Assembly (NCBI GenBank): GCA_021769885.1
Contig: JAETSA010000009.1
Span: 79,532-143,531, forward strand
Origin: Bacillota bacterium
Lineage (GTDB): Bacteria > Bacillota > Clostridia > Oscillospirales > Acutalibacteraceae
Length of the DNA: 64,000 bases
Reading direction: 5' to 3'
The position numbers were made by a program, and so were the translations under genes. The notes under the pieces were generated by a model. The model was not told the DNA's origin, searched no databases, and was given only the letters and a program-made list of their open reading frames with translations. This document shows positions 18,112-25,868 of this stretch, piece after piece; the first letter of the stretch is position 1; every line of letters starts with the position of its first letter.

Positions 18112-18147
18112 ATAATAACAAAAACAGGCGGGGAAATGCCCCGCCTG
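18112..18147 (-). terminator. Rho-independent terminator of the rpmH-jag operon
   Basis: Minus strand: a perfect 9-bp stem caggcgggg/ccccgcctg with a five-base loop (18147-18125), followed by TTTTTGTTATT. It ends transcription about 155 bases after jag. Confidence 0.9.
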
Positions 18148-18303
18148 TCGGTCACGAGGGGGTAACCCTCTAAAATATATCGGACTTTTGCGCTTCGCCG
18201 ATCCGTGCGCATTTGCACTCGGCGAAAACGGCGAATTTTTGCCGCTGTTCAGCAATTACTCTTTCCCCGGCTAAAGCGGGGGTTTATTGCCGATATTCCG
18301 CAA

Positions 18304-19323
18304 TTATTCTTCGCTCGGCACGTCTTTTTTGATTTCAATTTTGCCGTAGCGGGAAACGCCTGCGGCATCGCTGTGCTTTTCACGATTCTCCGAAACCTCG
18401 GGCACATACGGTTCGCGTTTCGGACGGTCGCGGCGATCTCTGCGGTCGCGGTTGTCACGGCGATAGTCGTTTCTGCCGCCGCGCGAATTGCGGGGTGCAC
18501 CTTCGGGTGCGATGATAACGCGGCGATCCAAATCCATACCCGTAGAATAGGAGGTCACGCCCTCTATGCCTTGGATTGCGGTATGAATAATTCTGCGCTC
18601 ATACGGATTCATCGGCTCAAGTGCAAGACTTCTGCCGGTGCGCAAAACTCTTGCCGCATCTTTTTCGGCAAGTGAAATCAGTGCCGCTTCACGCTTTTCA
18701 CGGTAATTGCCGACATTGATAGACACACGGCGATAGCCCTGTCTGCCCTTGTTTTCTACCATACGGGCAAGGTACTGAATCGCATCCAGCGTTTCGCCGC
18801 GTCTGCCGATGACAATGCCGTAATCATCGCCGCAGTCTAAATCGAACAGCACTTCGTTGTCGCCGTCAAACGCCTGAATCGTGCAATTCTCAATGCCAAG
18901 TGCCTTTACCAAGGCAACGATGTAGTCTTCTGTTTCTTTGTGCGCGTCAGAGGGGGTCAGAGCCTCTTTACGTTCTGCAAAGGACTTAACCGGCTCCGCA
19001 TCCTTCTTTGCGCTCTTCTGCGGTGCTTTTTCTGCCTTCGGTGCATCCGCTTTTTTCTCTTTTTTCGGCGCACGCGGTCTTTCCTGCTTCGGTTTATCGG
19101 CAAATTCCTTTTTCTTTTCGACGGGTTTCTTCACTTCGTCGGGAATTTCCACGGAAACCTTGACTTCTGCGGGCGAGCCGCCGAACAGACCTAAAATCTT
19201 TTTTTGAGGCATTTTGAGGACTTCATAATGAAAATCATCGTCCTCGGTAAGCCCCAGCTCCGCCATTGCGGCGGCCTTTGCCGCATCAATCGTTGCGGCG
19301 GACTTGATAACTTCCTTAATCAT
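18304..19323 (-). CDS. jag: RNA-binding protein Jag/KhpB (SpoIIIJ-associated)
   Basis: A 339-residue protein with three domains: an N-terminal Jag-N domain (residues 1-60, including KMPQKKILGLFGGSPAEVKV), a long Lys/Ala/Pro-rich linker (70-120), a KH domain (about 130-210) with IGRRGETLDAIQYLA, and an R3H domain with PMNPYERRIIHTAIQ. A basic R/D-rich tail (NDYRRDNRDRRDRRDRPKRE) suggests extra RNA contacts. KhpB works with KhpA in RNA-dependent control of cell elongation and division in Gram-positives. Co-directional with yidC, 14 bases downstream, as in most Firmicutes. Confidence 0.95.
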   Translation of the reverse strand: MIKEVIKSAATIDAAKAAAMAELGLTEDDDFHYEVLKMPQKKILGLFGGSPAEVKVSVEIPDEVKKPVEKKKEFADKPKQERPRAPKKEKKADAPKAEKAPQKSAKKDAEPVKSFAERKEALTPSDAHKETEDYIVALVKALGIENCTIQAFDGDNEVLFDLDCGDDYGIVIGRRGETLDAIQYLARMVENKGRQGYRRVSINVGNYREKREAALISLAEKDAARVLRTGRSLALEPMNPYERRIIHTAIQGIEGVTSYSTGMDLDRRVIIAPEGAPRNSRGGRNDYRRDNRDRRDRRDRPKREPYVPEVSENREKHSDAAGVSRYGKIEIKKDVPSEE

Positions 19324-19337
19324 TCTAACTGAACTCC

Positions 19338-20291
19338 TTATTTGTCGTCCGACTCCTGCATTGCCTTCACCTTTTTGGTGTTTTCTTCTTTAGAACGGCG
19401 ATAGATTGTTTCGTCAATCATCACCTTTGCAAGTACCTTCTTCGGCGCGTAAATGTGATTCAGAACAATCATTTGCGCAAACGAGATTGCGCTCGACATA
19501 ATGGTGTAAATACCGACGCTTATCGGGAACATAAAGCCGAAAACAATCTGCATAATCGGCATATACAGCATCATACAGCCCATCATCGGATTTTTCGCCA
19601 TTTCGGGATTGTTCTTTTTCTGGCGGTACTGCGAATAGATGCTCATCACGAGCGCAATTAAACCGGAAACAATCGGCACGACCCAATAAACGGTCGGCTC
19701 TTTAAATTGCGGTGTCACGGAAAGATCCAAGCCGAACAGGCTGAAGCGGTCGATGAACAAATCGACTTTTGCAATCATATCGCTTGTAAGACCCGTAATC
19801 GACGGCAAATCTATTTCGTGGAAATGCTCGAGGGCATACAGCTCCATTCTGTAGGGGTTGCTTTTTGCGCCGTCCAAAAACGGCTCAGCGGCAACCTTTA
19901 ATGCTTCCACGGTCTCCGTCGGCAAACGCAGAACCATCGAAAACGGATGGTAGTTCACCTGGAAAAGCCCAATCATAATCGGAAGCTGAATGAGCGTGGG
20001 CAAACAGCCCGAAGTCATTGCGGAAGTACCCTCACGCTGATACAGTGCCTGTGTTTCTTCTTGAATCTTTTGCTGATTGCCTGCATATTTCTGTTGTATG
20101 CGGCGCAGCTTCGGCTGCAGTCTTGCCTGCTTCGCCATACCCCTTTGTTGGCTGATTGCCGAGGGCAAAAGGCAAAGGCGCACAACGATTGTCAAGCAGA
20201 GAATAGACAGCAGATAGTTGCCTGTCAGCCCGTAAAACAGGGCAATGACAAAGCCAAAGGGGACGCCTAAAATTTCATACAGTCTTGCCAT
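19338..20291 (-). CDS. yidC: Membrane protein insertase YidC/SpoIIIJ
   Basis: A 317-residue YidC-family insertase. The hydrophobic segments around residues 8-35, the cytoplasmic hairpin with QPKLRRIQQKYAGNQQKIQEE, and later membrane spans (WVVPIVSGLIALVMSIYS; IMQIVFGFMFPISVGIY) give the YidC core fold. It inserts proteins with or without SecYEG. I set the start at ATG 20291 (MARLYEIL) since GGAGG lies eight bases upstream; 35 in-frame codons before it overlap the intergenic region. No lipobox is visible at this N-terminus, although many Firmicutes YidC proteins are lipoproteins. Confidence 0.94.
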   Translation of the reverse strand: MARLYEILGVPFGFVIALFYGLTGNYLLSILCLTIVVRLCLLPSAISQQRGMAKQARLQPKLRRIQQKYAGNQQKIQEETQALYQREGTSAMTSGCLPTLIQLPIMIGLFQVNYHPFSMVLRLPTETVEALKVAAEPFLDGAKSNPYRMELYALEHFHEIDLPSITGLTSDMIAKVDLFIDRFSLFGLDLSVTPQFKEPTVYWVVPIVSGLIALVMSIYSQYRQKKNNPEMAKNPMMGCMMLYMPIMQIVFGFMFPISVGIYTIMSSAISFAQMIVLNHIYAPKKVLAKVMIDETIYRRSKEENTKKVKAMQESDDK

Positions 20292-20358
20292 GTATGATCC
20301 TCCGAGCGAGGCGCGTGCCTCGCGGACGGCTTCGGCAAAGCCGAAAGCCTTCCAATTT

Positions 20359-20589
20359 TTATTTCGTGTTTGTCTTTTTTTCGGGGACGGGGTCATACCC
20401 GCCCGGGAACAGCGGATTGCACCGCAAAAGACGCCATATACCGAGTAAACCGCCTCTTAAGATTCCAAACCGTTCGATTGCCGTCAGCATATACTGCGAG
20501 CAGGTCGGATAGAATCTGCACCGCGGCGGAAAAAGCGGAGAAATTTTTCGCTGATAAAAACGAATACACTTTATCGCAAATTCTTTCAT
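20359..20589 (-). CDS. yidD: Membrane protein insertion efficiency factor YidD
   Basis: A 76-residue protein with the YidD/DUF37 pattern: [20 protein letters not shown], then [14 protein letters not shown] and [16 protein letters not shown]. The three conserved cysteines are present. It assists YidC-dependent insertion at the membrane. Its start overlaps the rnpA stop by four bases (ATGA), so the two are translationally coupled. Confidence 0.95.
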   Translation of the reverse strand: MKEFAIKCIRFYQRKISPLFPPRCRFYPTCSQYMLTAIERFGILRGGLLGIWRLLRCNPLFPGGYDPVPEKKTNTK

Positions 20590-20924
20590 TTTTCAATGGC
20601 TCCCGCTTTTTGGAGTAGGGAAAGCATAATCGCTTTGATTTCGGTGCTTTTCAAGTATTTGGTTCTGCTGCGCGCCACAAAAACGAAATCGTAATTGCCC
20701 GAAAGACGGGGTTCAACCTCCGCATACGCGGCGCGGATAATGCGCTTACAGCGGTTACGCTGCACAGCGTTGCCGATTTTTTTACTCACGGTAATGCCGA
20801 TACGACAAATTCCCGCACGGTTTCTTTGAAAATAAACAACCAGTGCAGGATTTGTATAAGATTTCCCACGGTGATACAGCCGCCGAAAATCCACGTTTCG
20901 GTTTAAAGTTTCCGTATGTTTCAA
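20586..20924 (-). CDS. rnpA: Ribonuclease P protein component
   Basis: A 112-residue basic protein that partners the RNase P RNA in tRNA 5' maturation. The family signature [16 protein letters not shown] (RNR motif) and the N-terminal [16 protein letters not shown] are intact. It lies 15 bases downstream of rpmH and overlaps yidD, as in nearly all bacteria. Confidence 0.96.
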   Translation of the reverse strand: MKHTETLNRNVDFRRLYHRGKSYTNPALVVYFQRNRAGICRIGITVSKKIGNAVQRNRCKRIIRAAYAEVEPRLSGNYDFVFVARSRTKYLKSTEIKAIMLSLLQKAGAIEK

Positions 20925-20939
20925 ATCGGTGTGCCCTCT

Positions 20940-21074
20940 TTAGTAAGAAAGCTGCTTTCTGCCCTTGCTTCTGCGGCGGGCAAGAACTTTTCTGCCGTTT
21001 CTCGTCGCCATTCTTTTACGGAAGCCGTGTTCCATCTTGCGATGACGCTTTTTGGGCTGGTACGTTCTTTTCAT
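20940..21074 (-). CDS. rpmH: 50S ribosomal protein L34
   Basis: A 44-residue protein read on the minus strand: [20 protein letters not shown], then [20 protein letters not shown] and QLSY. This is the universal L34 sequence. A GGAGG site lies seven bases before the ATG, and a near-consensus promoter lies about 40 bases upstream. Confidence 0.97.
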   Translation of the reverse strand: MKRTYQPKKRHRKMEHGFRKRMATRNGRKVLARRRSKGRKQLSY

Positions 21075-21115
21075 AATTCATCCTCCGTTCCTATAGGAAA
21101 TGTCTGCGAGTAGTA

Positions 21116-21145
21116 ATTATATACTAATTTTGCACGGTTTGTCAA
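21116..21145 (-). promoter_or_regulatory. rpmH operon promoter
   Basis: Minus strand: consensus TTGACA (21145-21140), 18-base spacer, consensus TATAAT (21121-21116), driving rpmH-rnpA-yidD-yidC-jag. Confidence 0.88.
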
Positions 21146-21289
21146 CGTTTTTATCATTTTTACACGGTTTTTTTGCATATTGCAAAAATGTGGTGCTACA
21201 AATTGTGGCACGAATTTTCAGAAGAACAATATGTAGATTTTGTATCGCTCTTGTGTTCGCGGTTGGTTTGTGCGGAAACTATGTAGAAG

Positions 21290-21790
21290 CTGTCATTCTG
21301 AGCGCAGCGAAGAATCTCCGTTTGTGCAAACTTCTTCTGACGGAGATCCTTCGCTATCGCGCAGGATGACAGTGCAGACGGGCGCGCCCCTACAGGGTTG
21401 TAAGTTGTTTTGCGCACCGTAGGGACAGCCCGGGCTCGCTGTCCGCGGGCGAACACAGTTCGCCCCTACGATTTGTAGGGAACGACCTCTGTGTCGTTCC
21501 GTGAGATTTTATCAGACTTTGACGGGCGCGTAGTGGCGGGCTTCCACGCCCGCCGCAGACTGTGTGAATATCCAACCGTGCGCGGGCGATTCGTGAATCG
21601 CCCCTACAGGGTACGTGTAGGGCGCGGGCTTGCTCGCGCCGTTTTTGTTTGCGCGGGCGGATGAGGTTACGGCTTCGCCATTACCCTTTTGTCGCTTCGC
21701 GACATTTTCCCTAATAGGGAAATCTTCATCCGCCCCTACGGGGGTGTGCTTCGCTAAAATCCACCCGTGCTCCGAAGAACGCGGGTGGAT
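21290..21790. repeat. REP hairpin cluster with nested hairpin module
   Basis: Gap between rpmH and mrp. Contains a SERSEES-type repeat (21293), gacagcccgggctcgctgtcc (21424), gggcgaacacagttcgcccc (21448), ggaacgacctctgtgtcgttcc (21479), gggcgattcgtgaatcgccc (21585), and a REP whose loop holds a three-hairpin module (ttacggcttcgccatta, tgtcgcttcgcgaca, ttccctaatagggaa) at 21663-21735. No gene is seen. Confidence 0.85.
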
Positions 21791-21813
21791 GCTTCTTTTG
21801 AAACAATGTGCCG

Positions 21814-22620
21814 TTACAGATTTGCAATCACGCGGTTGAATTTGTCGGTATCGGCAAGCTCGACTGCGCCTTTATCGACCAATGCGGCGGTTTTGGGGTC
21901 AATCGGCAAACGGGCAAGGACGGGAACATCCAATTCCTTTGCGACCTCGTCGATTTTGCTTTCGCCGAAAATCGCATACTGCTTGCCGCAGTCGGGGCAC
22001 TCGAAATAGCTCATATTTTCGACCAATCCCAGCACGGGGATGTTCATCATTTTCGCCATATTATACGCTTTTTTGACAATCAGCGTAACGAGATCCTGCG
22101 GCGTGGTGACAATCACGATGCCGTCCACGGGCAGCCCTTGGAACACCGTCAGCGGCACGTCTCCCGTGCCGGGCGGCATATCGACAAACATATAATCGAC
22201 ATCGCCCCAAATTACGTCCTGCCAAAACTGATTGATCATACCCGAAATCACAGGACCGCGCCAAATCACGGGCGCATCTTCTTTTTCGAGGAGCAAATTG
22301 ACGCTCATCACGCGGATACCCGTTTTGGTCTGCATCGGGAAGATACCATCGTCACTGCCTTCTGCGCGGCCGTGGAGTCCAAACGCCTTCGGAATGGACG
22401 GACCTGTGACGTCCGCATCCAAAATTGCGGTCTGCTTGCCCGCAGACTGCGCCGCCACCGCCAAAAGAGAGGTGACAAGGCTTTTGCCTACGCCGCCTTT
22501 GCCGCTGACTACGCCGATGACTTTTTTCACCGTGCTGTACTTATTTTCGGGCAAACGCATATCTTTCTTTTCACAGTTCTCAGAACAAGAACTGCAATTT
22601 CCGGAACAACCTTCACTCAT
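21814..22620 (-). CDS. Mrp/NBP35-type Fe-S cluster carrier ATPase
   Basis: A 268-residue P-loop protein. A Cys-rich N-terminus (MSEGCSGNCSSCSENC) resembles NBP35 types. The deviant Walker A is SGKGGVGKSLVT (41-47 core), the Mrp signature DADVTGPSIPK and VDMPPGTGDVPLT follow, and ECPDCGK supplies the C-terminal CxxC that bridges an Fe-S cluster in the dimer. It probably carries Fe-S clusters to target enzymes. A distinctive leader (hairpin plus GGTACGAAAT) lies directly before its GGAG site and recurs before gatC and serS. Confidence 0.93.
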   Translation of the reverse strand: MSEGCSGNCSSCSENCEKKDMRLPENKYSTVKKVIGVVSGKGGVGKSLVTSLLAVAAQSAGKQTAILDADVTGPSIPKAFGLHGRAEGSDDGIFPMQTKTGIRVMSVNLLLEKEDAPVIWRGPVISGMINQFWQDVIWGDVDYMFVDMPPGTGDVPLTVFQGLPVDGIVIVTTPQDLVTLIVKKAYNMAKMMNIPVLGLVENMSYFECPDCGKQYAIFGESKIDEVAKELDVPVLARLPIDPKTAALVDKGAVELADTDKFNRVIANL

Positions 22621-22630
22621 TTTTTCATAT

Positions 22631-22701
22631 CTCCTTTTATTTCGTACCTACTCTGCAGAAACAGAGGGTTTTTATGCTTGGATTGCGATTTGCACGCAGT
22701 T
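22631..22701 (-). promoter_or_regulatory. Conserved leader motif before mrp
   Basis: Minus strand: GCATAAAAA, then an ACCCTCTG/CAGAG-GGT hairpin, then GGTACGAAATAAAA and GGAG. The same order (GCAYAAAAA, hairpin with different stem, GGTACGAAATAAAA, start codon) occurs before gatC and serS. Role unknown; a structured 5' UTR is one option. Confidence 0.5.
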
Positions 22702-22744
22702 GGTTGGTGCGAATCTCACACAGAACAGCGTGAAATTGATAATC

Positions 22745-22945
22745 GCGTAGGGGTCGCTGTTCCCAGCGACCCGCGGGCGAACACAGTTCGCCCCTACGGG
22801 AGTTGCGTTTCGCCGTTGGACTTGTTTAAATCCGACCGTGCTCGGGCGGATGAAGGTGCGGGTGTCCAGTGGACACCTCTAAGCGAAGCTTAGAAGCACC
22901 GACCGAGCCGGCAGGCGAGAACATCCGCCCCTACGGGGTTTGCAC
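22745..22945. repeat. REP hairpins with nested module
   Basis: A head-to-head pair (gtcgctgttcccagcgaccc at 22750 and gggcgaacacagttcgcccc at 22775), and a gggcggatg...catccgccc REP whose loop holds the tctaagc/gcttaga multi-hairpin module (22858-22925). Confidence 0.8.
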
Positions 22946-22979
22946 ATCTCCGTTGGGTTTATACACCATCAGATAGTTT

Positions 22980-23465
22980 TTATGCTTCGTGCACATCCGT
23001 CGGTGTCTCTTTTTCTTTATTCTTCCGCAAATCCCGGAAAAAATCCGACAGGACGGCGGCGCACTCCGCTTCCATTACGCCGCCTTCGTACTGCGGCTTG
23101 TGTGTAAACGGATAATCAAACATACGCAGAACACTTTCGACCGCGCCGTTTTTCGGGTCGTATGCCCCGAAGGTCACTTTTCGGATTCTGGCATTGAGAA
23201 TCGCGCCTGCGCACATCGGACACGGCTCCAATGTCACAAACATTTCACACTCCCACAGCCGCCAGCCGCCCAAAACCGCGCACGCGGTGCGGATGGCTTC
23301 GATTTCGGCGTGCGACAGCGCATCCTTTACGATTTCGCGGCGGTTTCTGCCGATTGCCACGACCTCGCCGTGCCGCACGACGACCGCCCCGACGGGGACT
23401 TCCCCCTCAGCGGCGCTTTCCTTTGCCGCTTTGAGTGCCAGCGTCATAAAATCCGCGTTTTCCAT
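22980..23465 (-). CDS. tadA: tRNA-specific adenosine deaminase TadA
   Basis: A 161-residue zinc deaminase that converts A34 to inosine in tRNA-Arg(ACG). Zinc ligands and catalytic residues: HAE (H52, E54) and PCPMC (C82, C85). The length and the C-terminal helix fit TadA rather than a cytidine deaminase. It follows the CPBP gene by one base on the same strand. Confidence 0.94.
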   Translation of the reverse strand: MENADFMTLALKAAKESAAEGEVPVGAVVVRHGEVVAIGRNRREIVKDALSHAEIEAIRTACAVLGGWRLWECEMFVTLEPCPMCAGAILNARIRKVTFGAYDPKNGAVESVLRMFDYPFTHKPQYEGGVMEAECAAVLSDFFRDLRKNKEKETPTDVHEA

Positions 23466-23466
23466 A

Positions 23467-25053
23467 TTAAAATTCCACGTACTGCGCGGTTTGAATCAGC
23501 AAATACAGCAACGCCAAAATCATGGACACCGTGCAAATATAGTTTTTCCCTTTTTCACCGCGCTGTAAAATACCTTCGCCGTCACTGAGAGTCGGACGCT
23601 TATAGGTCTTAAAGTAAATCACCGCACAGGCAATGCCAACCACGGCAATGACGCCAATCATCGCCAAAATCACGAGATTCGCGGTGGCTTCAGGCAGATT
23701 GTCCACTGCCACCTGCATCATTACGGCGGCAAAATTGTTTAAGAAATGAATCGCCACGCCGACCCACATAGAGCCTGTGACCGTAACGGCATAGCCAATC
23801 GCGATGCCCGCGATAAAGGCGAACGGAATCTGCACCATATTGCCGTGCATCAAAGCAAACACAAGTGCCGACATCAGGATTGCGAATTTGTCGCCGTACC
23901 GCCGCAAGGGCTGCATTACCGTGCCGCGAATGGCAAATTCTTCGACAAACGCGGGAATCACCGCCGTGCCGAGCACTGTCAAAAGGATTTTCGGCACTGT
24001 ATCAAGCACAGTTTCGTCCGTCGGCATCGTAAAGGTAATGCCAAACATATTCTCTGCCAACGCAGAGAGGAAATTCGTCACGTAGCTGCCCGCGATACAG
24101 CACATCAGCCCGACAAAAACAAGCAATACCGCCGCTTTACTGTCATACGGCGTGCCGAGCGGGAGCTCTTTAATCAGTCCGCGCTTCTTTTGATAGAGAT
24201 ATCCCAAGAAAAACGGCACAAAAATGCCAATCAGGGACAGTGCCGCATTGATGGCGATATAAATCGGGGTGTTTTCCTGATAGACCGCCTCACGGAAGCT
24301 CGGCACAAGAGCCAAAATAAAGCTGACTAAAAAAACGATAATCGGCAGACCCAGCACCGAAAGACCGTGCGACAGGCTCATTTTTCTGAGAGCTGCGGCG
24401 GATTCGCGTTTTTTCTGCAAATCCGGGGTGTTCAGCGGTGCGCAGCCGCCCGCATAATATTGCCCGTAATAGGGGTTTTGCGGCGGTCGGGGCGCATAAT
24501 AGGGCTGTTGCCCATACGGATACTGCGCGCCGTTCGAATACGGATTTTGCGTGTATCCGCCGCTTTGCCCATACGGATTTTGCGTGCCGTAAGGCGCATT
24601 TCCGTAAGGCGGTTGCCCGTAGCCCGTGCCGTACGGCTGGGAAGCATAGGGATTCTGCGTCGGCTGTGCAGGTCTTGCGTAAGGATTCTGATTTTGCGCA
24701 TAAGGATTTTGCGCACCCGCATACGGGTTTTGTGCCGTGCCGTACGGATTTTGCGTTTGCCCGTACGCATTCTGCGCCGTGCCGTAGGCGGATTGCCCGT
24801 ACGGGGACTGCGCATAAGAGGCTTGTCCGTTCGCATACGGATTGCCCGTTGCCTGCGCACTGTACGGGGATTGCGCCGTCTGTGTACTGTATGGGGATTG
24901 CGCCCCCGGCGCGTTGGCAGTCTGCGCGAATGCATCCTGTGTTTCTTGCGAGTCAGTGCCTTGTGCGGCAGATGCGTTCGATGCAGTCGCGCTCTGTGCG
25001 CAACCCGTGTCGCGCATCGGTGCATCGTAGGTTGTTTTTTGTTGTTCGTCCAT
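23467..25053 (-). CDS. CPBP-family membrane protease with a low-complexity N-terminus
   Basis: A 528-residue protein. The C-terminal half is a CPBP (CAAX protease and bacteriocin-processing) membrane domain with several spans, EEFAIR (E371, E372, R376), a later HG motif and HFLNN. The first 210 or so residues are a repetitive Q/N/P/Y/G/A segment built on NPY and SPYG-type units (for example YAQSPYGQSAYGTAQNAYG), predicted disordered and placed in the cytoplasm or on the surface. The start at 25053 (MDEQQKTTYD) has only a weak GAGA site. The substrate is unknown. A 314-bp multi-hairpin element lies directly upstream. Confidence 0.85.
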   Translation of the reverse strand: MDEQQKTTYDAPMRDTGCAQSATASNASAAQGTDSQETQDAFAQTANAPGAQSPYSTQTAQSPYSAQATGNPYANGQASYAQSPYGQSAYGTAQNAYGQTQNPYGTAQNPYAGAQNPYAQNQNPYARPAQPTQNPYASQPYGTGYGQPPYGNAPYGTQNPYGQSGGYTQNPYSNGAQYPYGQQPYYAPRPPQNPYYGQYYAGGCAPLNTPDLQKKRESAAALRKMSLSHGLSVLGLPIIVFLVSFILALVPSFREAVYQENTPIYIAINAALSLIGIFVPFFLGYLYQKKRGLIKELPLGTPYDSKAAVLLVFVGLMCCIAGSYVTNFLSALAENMFGITFTMPTDETVLDTVPKILLTVLGTAVIPAFVEEFAIRGTVMQPLRRYGDKFAILMSALVFALMHGNMVQIPFAFIAGIAIGYAVTVTGSMWVGVAIHFLNNFAAVMMQVAVDNLPEATANLVILAMIGVIAVVGIACAVIYFKTYKRPTLSDGEGILQRGEKGKNYICTVSMILALLYLLIQTAQYVEF

Positions 25054-25189
25054 ACACATTCTCTTTTCTATATCAAAACAAAGAAATGCATTCCTCAAGC
25101 GGATTGCCTGATTCCTGTATACATATATATCACGAATTTCAAACACAGTTGTGGAGAATTTGTAAATTTTTATTTGTGTCGATTTTGCA

Positions 25190-25503
25190 CACAGTCGGTT
25201 TGTGCAAAAATAAAAGTTTCGCCCGCCTTTTCAAAGGCGGTGGGGTCAAGGGGTGCGGGTCTCCGGTGGAGACCTTTGAATACGAAGTATTCAAAAGCAC
25301 CGACCGAGCCGGCAGGCGAGAAGAAACCCCTTGGCGCGCTCCGCAGAGCGCGAAATCTTTTTATTAAAAAGCGCAGGAAGGTAGGAAAAACAGTCCGGTG
25401 GACTGTTTTTTCGAAGGAAACCCTCGCCGGGGGTTTCCTTACGTGCGATACGCACGTTTTTATTTCGTACCCACCGTGCTGAAACAGGGAGTTTTTTGTG
25501 CAC
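25190..25503 (-). repeat. Multi-hairpin element, copy A (upstream of the CPBP gene)
   Basis: One of three related elements (others 32771-33088 and 34908-35227). Along the plus strand: stem cgccttttcaaaggcg, a nested module with gggtctccggtggagaccc-like and ttgaatacgaagtattcaa palindromes, stem gcgctccgcagagcgc, stem acagtccggtggactgt, stem ggaaaccc/gggtttcc, stem acgtgcgatacgcacgt and, at the end, the complement of GGTACGAAAT. Connectors are conserved and stems change in a paired way between copies. On the minus strand it precedes the CPBP gene by about 140 bases. Confidence 0.8.
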
Positions 25504-25860
25504 GGGCGAACGCAGTTCGCCCCTACGGGGTTTGTTCTTCACCGTTTGATTGTTCTGGTTTTGCGGGCGCAACGCGCAAGCGCCCCTACGATTTGTAGGG
25601 AACGACCTTAGTGTCGTTCCGTAAAATTTCAACAGACTTCGACGGGCGTGCAATCTACGGGTTGCGGTTCACCGTTGGGTTTGTGCGAAATCCGACCGTG
25701 CTCGGGTGCTTCGTGAAGCACCCCTACAATTGGTGGAACTATTAGGCCTGTGCGGATTTGCAAGGTTGCTCGGGCGGATGTGGTTACGGCTTCGCCATTA
25801 CCCTTTTGTCGCTTCGCGACATTTTCCCTAATAGGGAAATCTTCATCCGCCCCTACGGTT
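25504..25860. repeat. REP hairpins downstream of gyrA
   Basis: Hairpins gggcgaacgcagttcgcccc (25504), ggaacgaccttagtgtcgttcc (25600), gggtgcttcgtgaagcaccc (25704), and a REP with the three-hairpin module (ttacggcttcgccatta, tgtcgcttcgcgaca, ttccctaatagggaa) at 25784-25848. No gene is seen. Confidence 0.8.
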
Positions 25861-25868
25861 TTATACTA

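Noticed and set aside
21808..22893. 361-codon plus-strand frame opposite mrp
   Set aside because: It is antisense to the clear Mrp gene and runs on into REP DNA; composition and lack of motifs mark it as a shadow.
24367..25482. 371-codon plus-strand frame opposite the CPBP gene
   Set aside because: It is the complement of the NPY repeat region and gives an Arg/Ile repeat protein with no plausible role; the minus strand encodes a proper membrane protease.
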